Positions 1 to 5,863 of a stretch of DNA of 6,512 nt are shown here, in pieces; positions within the stretch are counted from its first letter, which is position 1, and each line of letters begins with the position of its first letter. A program made the translations under genes and the position numbers. This stretch comes from Verrucomicrobiota bacterium (lineage in GTDB: Bacteria > Verrucomicrobiota > Verrucomicrobiia > Limisphaerales > UBA11358), in assembly GCA_026225155.1 (NCBI GenBank), contig JAMFSG010000071.1, positions 1 to 6,512 on the forward strand, written 5' to 3'. The notes under the pieces are model-generated. The model was not told where the DNA came from. It was given only the letters and a program-made list of their open reading frames with translations, and did not search any database.

Positions 1-1122
1 CTCGCCGATTTATATTACAGCCTCGGCAATTCATATTATCTACTCGATGAAATTGGAAAAGCGGTGGCGGCTTTCCAACACGCGGTGGAATTGAATCCGC
101 ACGATGCCGCGAGCTGGAATAATCTCGGAAAATCGTTCAAGGAATTGGACCGGCTCGAAGAATCCATCGCGGCTTTCAGTCGCGCGCTGGCGATCAAACC
201 GGATTATGCACTGGCGCGTTATGGCCGCGCGATTTCGGTGCTGGCGTCGGGAAATCTCGCCGAAGGTTTGCGCGAATATGAATTGCGTCCGCGCCGGATG
301 CCGCGCGAATTTCTGCAACCACGCTGGCGCGGCGAAGACATCGTCGGCAAAACCCTTTTTCTCCACGCGGAGCAAGGTTTTGGCGATGCCATTCAAGCCG
401 TGCGATTCATCCGGCAAATTCGCGAACGCGGCGTAAAAGTGATTCTCGAATGTCGGCCGGAACAGAAAAGTTTGTTCACGTTTTCCAAATGCGCCGAGGT
501 CGTCATCGCTTACGGCGAAGAAATTCCGCCATTCGATTATTTTACGTCGTTGATCAGCGTCGCGGGAATTTTGGGAATCACGCTGGAAACGATTCCGAGT
601 CAAGTGCCGTATCTCACCGCGCCGCCAAACGAAAACCGGCCGGCCGGAAAAATAAAAATCGGATTAGTTTGGGCTGGCAATCCGCATCACCACGATGACG
701 CAGCGCGTTCGCTGTCACTCGCCGAACTTGCGCTAATTTTGCAATCGCCGGAAAAAACTTTTTATAGTTTGCAAATGCCCGTGCCGGAACACGATCAAGC
801 CTTGCTGCCGACTTTTCCCAATTTGGTAAACTTGGACGGTCGCTTGAAAGATTTTTTGGACACTGCCGCTGTCATTGCGCAAATGGATTTGGTCATTGCC
901 GTGGACACGGCGGTCGCGCATCTCGCCGGCGCGCTGGGAAAACCGGTCTGGCTGCTCGTCCAACATTCGCCGGACTGGCGCTGGTTTCAGCAATTCCCCG
1001 AAACGACGCCGTGGTATCCGACAATGCGGCTTTTTCGACAAGCGCAAAGAGGTCAATGGCAACCGGTCATTGTGCGCGTCGCGGAAGAATTAAATCATTT
1101 TTCAGCCAACCAAAAAATTTGA
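1..1122 (+). CDS. TPR-repeat protein with GT-B (GT9-like) glycosyltransferase domain, 5' end missing
   Basis: The reading frame is open from the window edge, so the start lies upstream and 373 residues are visible; a GTG at base 64 is internal, not the start. Residues 1-34 and 35-69 are two tetratricopeptide repeats (G..Y / A..A....L.P pattern, e.g. WNNLGKSFKELDRLEESIAA), and a third degenerate repeat runs to about 95. A domain typical of TPR-linked glycosyltransferases follows: HAEQGFGDAIQ at 122-132 matches its usual EQG.GD.IQ motif, and the acceptor/nucleotide-sugar half holds VDTAVAHLAGALGKPVW from 301, then a PDWRW and a PWYPTMRLFRQ motif. Proteins of this build are predicted sugar transferases related to heptosyltransferases; the sugar and acceptor cannot be read from sequence. 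The last ten residues (LNHFSANQKI) are low-conservation tail and contain a 16-base stretch repeated at 4507-4522. The gene converges on dprA with 6 bases between the stops. Family is fairly certain; substrate unknown. Confidence 0.88.
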   Translation, partial: LADLYYSLGNSYYLLDEIGKAVAAFQHAVELNPHDAASWNNLGKSFKELDRLEESIAAFSRALAIKPDYALARYGRAISVLASGNLAEGLREYELRPRRMPREFLQPRWRGEDIVGKTLFLHAEQGFGDAIQAVRFIRQIRERGVKVILECRPEQKSLFTFSKCAEVVIAYGEEIPPFDYFTSLISVAGILGITLETIPSQVPYLTAPPNENRPAGKIKIGLVWAGNPHHHDDAARSLSLAELALILQSPEKTFYSLQMPVPEHDQALLPTFPNLVNLDGRLKDFLDTAAVIAQMDLVIAVDTAVAHLAGALGKPVWLLVQHSPDWRWFQQFPETTPWYPTMRLFRQAQRGQWQPVIVRVAEELNHFSANQKI

Positions 1123-1128
1123 TGCGCC

Positions 1129-2238
1129 TCAAGTATTGCGCACGAACAATTTTCCCGGCAACTGACGCACGAGCCGTTTCATTTCCAAACCGAGCAGCGC
1201 GACGCTGACCGTCGAGCTCGGCAAACCGCTCGCACGGATGATTTCGTCAATCGTCGTTTCGTCGCCGGGTTTCACGGCATCGAAAATTTTCTGCTCGTTC
1301 GCGGAAAGTTCAAGTGCGGGCAAAATTCCAGTTTCGGAAACGGAAGCTGGGCGGTTGCTCGCGGGAAAAAGATATTCGAATTCGCTCAAAATATCTTCCG
1401 CGCCTTCGCACAATTTCGCGCCTTTTTTGATCAGCTCGTGACAGCCTTTGCTGCGCGGCGAATCGATCCGTCCGGGCACGGCAAAAATCTGGCGGCCATA
1501 TTCCGTCGCGAAATTTGCCGTGATGAGCGCGCCACTGGAAAGGTTCGCCTCGACCACGACCGTGCCCAAAGTCATGCCGGCGACGATGCGATTGCGGATC
1601 GGAAAACTTTGTTTGTCCGCCGGACGATTGAACGGAAATTGCGTGATGACCGCGCCGTTCGCGGCGATGCGCTCGAATAATTCCGCATTCTCCGGTGGAA
1701 AAATCAGATTTATTCCCGTGCCCAAAACCGCGATCGTCCGGCCTTTGCCGCTCAACGCGCCTTGATGCGCCGCCGTGTCAATGCCACGCGCGCCGCCGCT
1801 CACGACGGTCACACCAACGTAGGCGAGTTGATACGCAAGCTTGCGCGCCGTCTCGATGCCGTAGTGCGTCGTCATGCGCGAGCCGACGAGTGCGACGGCA
1901 TTTTTGTCCTTCGCGTTCAATTCGCCTTTGACATAAAGCACGAGCGGCGGATCGTAAATCTCCCGCAACGACGCAGGATAATTTTCATCGGACGAAATCA
2001 AAACGTGGCAGCCGAAATCGGCGATGCGTTTCAATTCGCCCGCAAGGTCAATCGTTTTTTCCCAACTGGAAATTTTTTCCGCCGTGTCATCGCCGATGTT
2101 GCGGACGCGGAGCAATTGGGATTTTGAAGCGGAAAGAATTTTTGAAGCTTCGCCAAAATGTTCGAGCAACGACCGGGCGCGCACGGGCCCGACACCTTCA
2201 ATCAGATTCAGCGCAATAAACGCCTCGCGTGAGTCCAT
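1129..2238 (-). CDS. dprA: DNA-processing protein DprA (Smf)
   Basis: DprA binds incoming single-stranded DNA in the cytoplasm during natural transformation and loads RecA on it. At 369 residues the protein has the full-length three-part build. An N-terminal helix-hairpin-helix region has GVGPVRARSL at 16-25 and a second hairpin near 44-59. The Rossmann-like DprA core spans about 80-285, with VGSR at 118-121, SGGARGIDTAAHQGAL at 147-162, VLGTGINLIFPPEN at 171-184, FPIRNRIVAG at 212-221, VVEA..SSGALITA around 228-241 and FAVPG at 252-256. The C-terminal winged helix (about 308-365) includes DEIIRASGLPSSTVSVALL. All key motifs are intact, so the gene looks functional. The ATG at 2238 fits the usual MDSREAFIALNLI-type start; no Shine-Dalgarno precedes it, and a promoter placed 6 bases before the ATG suggests a leaderless message. 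It is divergent from the glycosyltransferase at 2332. No other competence gene is in view. Confidence 0.96.
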   Translation of the reverse strand: MDSREAFIALNLIEGVGPVRARSLLEHFGEASKILSASKSQLLRVRNIGDDTAEKISSWEKTIDLAGELKRIADFGCHVLISSDENYPASLREIYDPPLVLYVKGELNAKDKNAVALVGSRMTTHYGIETARKLAYQLAYVGVTVVSGGARGIDTAAHQGALSGKGRTIAVLGTGINLIFPPENAELFERIAANGAVITQFPFNRPADKQSFPIRNRIVAGMTLGTVVVEANLSSGALITANFATEYGRQIFAVPGRIDSPRSKGCHELIKKGAKLCEGAEDILSEFEYLFPASNRPASVSETGILPALELSANEQKIFDAVKPGDETTIDEIIRASGLPSSTVSVALLGLEMKRLVRQLPGKLFVRNT

Positions 2239-2243
2239 GCCGG

Positions 2244-2272
2244 ATTAAAGAGTTTCAAGTGTCAGGTTTCAA
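2244..2272 (-). promoter_or_regulatory. Predicted sigma70-type promoter of dprA, probably leaderless
   Basis: On the minus strand a -35 box TTGAAA (2272-2267) and a -10 box TTTAAT (2249-2244) are separated by exactly 17 bases; each matches the consensus at 5 of 6 positions. The -10 box ends 5 bases before the dprA ATG (2238-2236), so transcription would be expected to begin on or within one or two bases of the start codon. This agrees with the lack of a Shine-Dalgarno sequence. The -35 box is part of a TTTCAAG heptad of the palindromic repeat, while the -10 box lies in the unique flank and overlaps the repeat by about one base. The call rests on consensus match and spacing only. Confidence 0.5.
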
Positions 2273-2328
2273 GTTTCAAGTGACGCAAACTGAAAACTTG
2301 AAACTTGGCGCTTGAAACTTGAAACTCT
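2249..2328. repeat. Large imperfect palindrome of inverted TTTCAAG heptads
   Basis: Arms 2249-2280 and 2297-2328 (32 bases each) pair at 27 of 32 positions around a 16-base centre (2281-2296). Each arm is built from four 7-base units. Left: TTTCAAG at 2253, a degenerate TGTCAGG at 2260, then TTTCAAG at 2267 and 2274. Right: CTTGAAA at 2297, a degenerate CTTGGCG at 2304, then CTTGAAA at 2311 and 2318. The outermost and innermost heptad pairs match perfectly; all five mismatches lie in the two middle pairs. The element fills nearly the whole gap between two divergent genes, from 10 bases before the dprA start to 3 bases before the glycosyltransferase start. From memory, similar heptads recur between genes in Verrucomicrobiota; I could not check this. 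No transposase or target-site duplication is seen. Confidence 0.85.
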
Positions 2329-2331
2329 GGC

Positions 2332-3153
2332 GTGCCCGATCCCAGTCTGTTGATTTTAATTCCGGCCTACAACGAAGAAGCGCGCATCGAACCGATGCTG
2401 CGCAGCTATGCGGATTTTTTCGGTCGGAATTATTCCGGAAAATTTCAACTCGTCGTCGTCCTCAACGGCTGCCGCGACAATACACTCGGCGTGGTGCAGC
2501 GCGTGGCGAAAGATTTTCCGTCCATCGGCTGGCTGGATTTTCCCGCCGCCATCGGCAAAGGCGGCGCACTCATCGAGGGACTTAAACTCGCGGGCAACGC
2601 CGACTTGATCGGCTATGTGGATGCCGACGGCGCGACGGAACCGAAAGCGTTTTTGGATTTGGTTAAGAAAATCGGTGCGGCAGATTGCGTCATTGGGTCG
2701 CGCTGGTTGCCGGGTGCGGTCATTCATCAAGCGCAAGCCGGCAACCGGCGATTTGCGAGCCGCGTTTTTCATTCCATCGTGCAGGGCATGTTTTGGATGA
2801 ATATCCGTGATACTCAATGCGGCGCTAAAGTGATGAAACGTGAAGTGGTGGAAAAAATCCATCCGACATTGCGCATCGCTGACATGGCGTTCGACATTAA
2901 CCTGCTGTTTTCAATCCGGCGCGCGGGCTATAAAATTCTGGAAGTGCCGACGGAATGGACGGACAAGGCCGGTTCAAAAGTTGCGCTGGGCCGTTCGTCG
3001 CTGACGATGTTTTTATCCACCGTGCGCATCCGGCTGATCTATTCACCGTTCTATAAACTGCTAAAACCATTGCGCCCGCTGGAAACTTGGGCTTACCGAA
3101 AGTTGCGCGCCCCACTGCCGCTGGCTTCGACGGAAAGCGAAAAGCGGGAATAG
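2332..3153 (+). CDS. Family 2 glycosyltransferase, polyprenyl/dolichyl-phosphate sugar transferase type
   Basis: This 273-residue GT-A enzyme probably moves a sugar from a nucleotide donor to a polyprenyl phosphate or another glycan acceptor on the cytoplasmic face. LIPAYNEE at 9-16 is the classic GT2 opening. VVVLNGCRDNT (41-51) holds the first nucleotide-binding motif, with Asn where many members have Asp. GKGGAL (75-80) follows, then the metal-binding DAD at 97-99, GSRW at 122-125, DTQCGAK at 160-166 and the FDIN motif at 187-190 in the position of the catalytic acidic segment. GSR plus DTQCG/AK are typical of the ALG5-like dolichyl-phosphate glucosyltransferase branch. There are no C-terminal membrane spans, so it would act as a peripheral enzyme. 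The GTG at 2332 is taken as the start because an in-frame stop sits at 2320-2322 and no other ATG/GTG comes between; no Shine-Dalgarno is present. The donor sugar is unknown. Confidence 0.88.
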   Translation: MPDPSLLILIPAYNEEARIEPMLRSYADFFGRNYSGKFQLVVVLNGCRDNTLGVVQRVAKDFPSIGWLDFPAAIGKGGALIEGLKLAGNADLIGYVDADGATEPKAFLDLVKKIGAADCVIGSRWLPGAVIHQAQAGNRRFASRVFHSIVQGMFWMNIRDTQCGAKVMKREVVEKIHPTLRIADMAFDINLLFSIRRAGYKILEVPTEWTDKAGSKVALGRSSLTMFLSTVRIRLIYSPFYKLLKPLRPLETWAYRKLRAPLPLASTESEKRE

Positions 3154-3188
3154 CGGACGTCACTGCAGACAGCGGTATTTACTTGCTG

Positions 3189-4484
3189 CTATTTGGCCGC
3201 CGTCATTTTCGTTTTGCCCGGCGAAAGCCAGGCGAAACACGCGCAGACAACAAACAGGAGGAAGTTAAAAACACCCAGCGTTTGCAGGATGATTTCAATC
3301 CGCCCGGGAAAATGGTTCAACATCAGCGGCAAGGTGACGCCGTATGCGATCGCGAGCAGCACCATGAATGGCACCACTACAAAACGTCCGCGGGCGAGCA
3401 GATCATTCACCAACACGTTGGCCATCGCCAGCGGCACCATCGCGCAGGCATACCACGGGATGAGCGCCATCGTTCCTGCGACATCGCTGGAATGGGCGAC
3501 GATCCGGATCACCAGCGGACCCGTGATCCACAAACCCAACGTGGCACAGACAGAAAGGATGGCCGTGCCTAAAACAACCACGCCGAACAAATTATTTTTT
3601 TCCGATTTCAACCGGCTTTGGATCAATTTGGGAAACATAACCGAGGCCATTGGCATCACCAGCCACAGCAATGCGCGTGACAACGTTCCCGCTACAACGT
3701 ATGGCTTCATCGCGTCCGGACTGAAATAGGCCTTGGCGAACATCGTGTCTGACGTGAACATGAATTGGCACGCGCCGAAACCAAAAATCAACGGCAGTAT
3801 TTGTTGCCACAGACCTTTAGAATCAAATTTTTCAGCGGGCAACGACCATAAATCCCGTGTCCGCCAGATGGCCACCGCCGCCCCAAAACCGATCCCGATC
3901 AACGCACCGCCCATCATCCCCATCGCGCCGAGAGCAAACACCAATACTAAAAGCACCGCAAACGCCAAGCGTCCTGCGCTGCTAAAGATTGTAGACCAAC
4001 CCATCCAAAAGAAATCCTGACGCCCCTGCAGCACGCCCGTAAACATTGGCACCCACAAGGAAAATAACATCAACGGCAGTGTCACCAGCAATCCGCCCGC
4101 GCCGGGCAATTGCCAGCGTTTGACGATGACACCTTGAAAAATAAAAATTGTCGCCGCCAGCAGCAGCCACACGATGAAGGTTCCGAGCCAGGCGCGCCGG
4201 ATCATGGATCCCAATTGCCGCTCACGGCCGGTCGCCAGCGCCAGCGCGGATTGTTGGGCAAAAACCATTTGCAATGGCGTGGTTGGCAGGCAGGACACCA
4301 CGGTCAACAAAACCCCGAACGCCGTGTATTCCGCATCTGAAATATATTTATTCAGCGGATGAACGCCAAAGGTCATGAGCCCGCCAACAATGGTCGCCAT
4401 CATCAACCAGCCGCTTTGGCGAAAAAAGGCCGCGTGCGGTTTGTGGTCAATGGTTGGAATCGTTTTGGCTGCTTCTGCACTCAT
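3189..4484 (-). CDS. Polytopic membrane protein, polysaccharide/oligosaccharide flippase-like (MOP superfamily)
   Basis: The 431-residue protein is strongly hydrophobic, with about twelve membrane-spanning stretches, roughly at residues 24-44, 55-76, 99-121, 129-153, 168-186, 187-206, 228-250, 262-285, 299-320, 338-362, 367-388 and 397-420. Length, span number and the small-residue-rich helices fit Wzx/RfbX-type flippases, which move lipid-linked sugars across the inner membrane. The segment from 261 (YVVAGTLSRALLW) resembles a conserved region of these proteins. Short charged ends (MSAEAAKT start, KTKMTAAK end) face the cytoplasm in such proteins. The ATG at 4484 has no Shine-Dalgarno; the 88 bases before it hold a -10-like TTTAAT. 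The gene converges on the GT2 gene (35-base gap without a clear terminator), which makes a role in surface glycan assembly plausible but not proven. A different MOP-family export role cannot be excluded. Confidence 0.75.
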   Translation of the reverse strand: MSAEAAKTIPTIDHKPHAAFFRQSGWLMMATIVGGLMTFGVHPLNKYISDAEYTAFGVLLTVVSCLPTTPLQMVFAQQSALALATGRERQLGSMIRRAWLGTFIVWLLLAATIFIFQGVIVKRWQLPGAGGLLVTLPLMLFSLWVPMFTGVLQGRQDFFWMGWSTIFSSAGRLAFAVLLVLVFALGAMGMMGGALIGIGFGAAVAIWRTRDLWSLPAEKFDSKGLWQQILPLIFGFGACQFMFTSDTMFAKAYFSPDAMKPYVVAGTLSRALLWLVMPMASVMFPKLIQSRLKSEKNNLFGVVVLGTAILSVCATLGLWITGPLVIRIVAHSSDVAGTMALIPWYACAMVPLAMANVLVNDLLARGRFVVVPFMVLLAIAYGVTLPLMLNHFPGRIEIILQTLGVFNFLLFVVCACFAWLSPGKTKMTAAK

Positions 4485-4572
4485 GAATTTTTATTTTGTC
4501 CGCCGGATTAAATCATTTTTCACCGCGAAAGACACGCAATACCAAGGCGTTTTTGTTCGTGTTAAGAACTCG
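4485..4572. other. Intergenic region with -10-like box and possible decayed repeat
   Basis: This 88-base gap lies between two minus-strand genes. On the minus strand TTTAAT (4512-4507) could be a -10 box 22 bases before the flippase ATG, but no good -35 box stands 16-18 bases upstream. ACCGCGAAAGACACG (4522-4536) and CGTGT (4558-4562) look like a worn copy of a palindromic intergenic element: ACACG at 4532-4536 can pair with 4558-4562, but the rest no longer pairs. No terminator for the upstream ArgE-like gene is visible, so read-through into the flippase gene is possible. Confidence 0.3.
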
Positions 4573-5769
4573 TCACGGCAATGAATTGAAGAATCTGACC
4601 AAGATCGACTTCGCCTGGTCAAGTTCTGCCAGCGAAATCCATTCGTCCGCCGTGTGCGCCTGCGCGATGTCGCCCGGGCCGAAGACTACGCTCGGAATGC
4701 CGCCCGCCGCCAGCACCGCCGCGTCGCAAAAATAATCCACGCCGATCGGCTTCGTCTGGCCGACGCTCTGGAAAAAAGTTTGGACGAGTGGCAATGTGAA
4801 ATCCGTCTCCAACGCGAGGCACGGAACGGATTTATCGCTGGAAATAATTGCGGTCAATTTTTTGGTTTTTAACAACGCGGAAATTTCACGGCGCACACCG
4901 GCTTCCGTTTCACCCGGCAACGTGCGGCGATCCACCAAAATTTCACAATGGTCGGGAACGATGTTCGGCTGCCGTCCGCCGGAAATTTTCCCGACATTCA
5001 CCGTGCCGCTGCCGAGCAATTTATGTTTCCGCTTTCGCAATTGCGCCGCGTAATCTGTTTCCAAAATATCCACGATGCGCGCCATTTCGTGCACGGCATT
5101 TTTGCCCAAGTGCGGCGTTGCGCCGTGCGCCGCGCGGCCGCATGTTTCCAGCTTCAGCCACAAGCTGCCTTTGTGCGCGGTGACGATTTGCGCCCGGGTC
5201 GGCTCGCCGACGATGGCCAGATCCGCTTTGAATTTATTGGCCACCAACGCGCGCGAACCGGCCTGTGCATTTTCCTCGTCAATCAAGCCGGCAAAAATGA
5301 TTTCCGTTTCCAGCGGACGCGATTGAGCTTCCGCCAATTCGCACAGCGCAACCAGCATCGCGGCGACGGAACCTTTCGTGTCACACGCGCCGCGCCCGTG
5401 CAAACGGCCGTTTTTGCGCTGCGGAACAAACTGTTTTTCATCCGCGCCGACGGTGTCCAGATGCGGCGCGAGCAAAATGGTTTGTTTGATTTTATTTTTT
5501 GGCCGCAACCACGCGATGAGATTGGAGCGTCCCGACAAAACTTTCTGGAATTCAATTTCCAATCCGGATTTGGTCGCGACGCTGGCGAGAAAATCCGCGA
5601 CATTTTTTTCGCCGTAAATTTGGCGGGCTTGCCGCGCCGAAGTTTCGGCGGATGAAATAAAGGCAGGATTCACGCTCGGTAGCGCGATGAGTTCCGCCAG
5701 AAGTTTTTCCGTGCGCGTCATTTCGCGTGGATGATGGCAAAAGCCATTGTCCCGCGCGATGAAATTCAT
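4573..5769 (-). CDS. M20 family zinc amidohydrolase, ArgE/DapE-like (acetylornithine deacetylase type)
   Basis: The family cleaves N-acyl groups from amino acids; ArgE releases acetate from N-acetylornithine in arginine synthesis and DapE works in the lysine/diaminopimelate path. In the 398-residue form the di-zinc site is complete: H103 and D105 in APHLDTVGAD, bridging D130 in GRGACDTKG, catalytic E165 and metal ligand E166 in DEENAQAG, E189 in VGEPT, and H372 in AHTADEW. H215 in GRAAHG lies in the lid/dimer domain, and VDRRTLPGE (279-287) is the conserved motif leading back to the catalytic domain. VGEPT followed by TAHKG favours ArgE over DapE but does not settle it. The start is uncertain: an internal ATG at 5721 (MTRTEKLLAELIALPSVNP) gives 382 residues, closer to the family length, and the 16 extra residues look unlike the family. 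Neither start has a Shine-Dalgarno. No other arginine or lysine gene is in the window. Confidence 0.85.
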   Translation of the reverse strand: MNFIARDNGFCHHPREMTRTEKLLAELIALPSVNPAFISSAETSARQARQIYGEKNVADFLASVATKSGLEIEFQKVLSGRSNLIAWLRPKNKIKQTILLAPHLDTVGADEKQFVPQRKNGRLHGRGACDTKGSVAAMLVALCELAEAQSRPLETEIIFAGLIDEENAQAGSRALVANKFKADLAIVGEPTRAQIVTAHKGSLWLKLETCGRAAHGATPHLGKNAVHEMARIVDILETDYAAQLRKRKHKLLGSGTVNVGKISGGRQPNIVPDHCEILVDRRTLPGETEAGVRREISALLKTKKLTAIISSDKSVPCLALETDFTLPLVQTFFQSVGQTKPIGVDYFCDAAVLAAGGIPSVVFGPGDIAQAHTADEWISLAELDQAKSILVRFFNSLP

Positions 5770-5806
5770 TTTACAGAATGACTAAAATTTTCTGAAGGTG
5801 AAAAAT

Positions 5807-5837
5807 AAAAAAAGAGCCGGAATTTTCCGACTCTTTT
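5807..5837 (-). terminator. Factor-independent terminator of the PEP-CTERM gene
   Basis: Arms 5810-5822 and 5825-5837 form a 13-position stem. In minus-strand RNA every position pairs, with one G-U wobble (5817/5830), and the stem runs into seven U (5813-5807). In plus-strand RNA the same position would be a C-A mismatch. This strand asymmetry, together with the position 27 bases after the stop codon at 5864, assigns it to the PEP-CTERM gene. The stem is AT-rich at the base and the loop is short (2 bases, or 6 if the closing A-U pairs open). It also separates this gene from the ArgE-like gene downstream. Confidence 0.82.
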
Positions 5838-5863
5838 AGGCAAGCCAAAAAACGGGGCAAAAA

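Noticed and set aside
40..603. 187-codon minus-strand open frame
   Set aside because: Antisense to the TPR-glycosyltransferase gene, composition rich in Arg, Phe and Gln, no recognisable motif; explained by codon bias of the real gene.
2249..2328. CRISPR array or phage attachment site
   Set aside because: The 7-base units lie head to tail within each arm and inverted between arms, with no spacers and no integrase or tRNA nearby; it is a palindromic repeat instead.
2249..2328. Factor-independent terminator
   Set aside because: The hairpin sits upstream of both flanking divergent genes, and neither exit side has a U-tract, so it ends no gene in view.
2356..2862. 168-codon minus-strand open frame
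   Set aside because: Antisense to the GT2 gene with intact motifs; His- and Arg-rich shadow translation.
3154..3188. Bidirectional terminator between the convergent GT2 and flippase genes
   Set aside because: Only a weak AGC..GCT pairing is possible and there is no U-tract on either strand.
3087..3572. 161-codon plus-strand open frame spanning the GT2-flippase junction
   Set aside because: It overlaps the end of the GT2 gene in another frame and runs antisense to the flippase gene; strongly charged, with His/Arg/Asp/Gln bias and no domain.
4948..5655. 235-codon plus-strand open frame
   Set aside because: It lies wholly antisense to the ArgE-like gene, whose zinc-site motifs are complete; the translation is Arg/Phe-rich with no domain and is a shadow frame.
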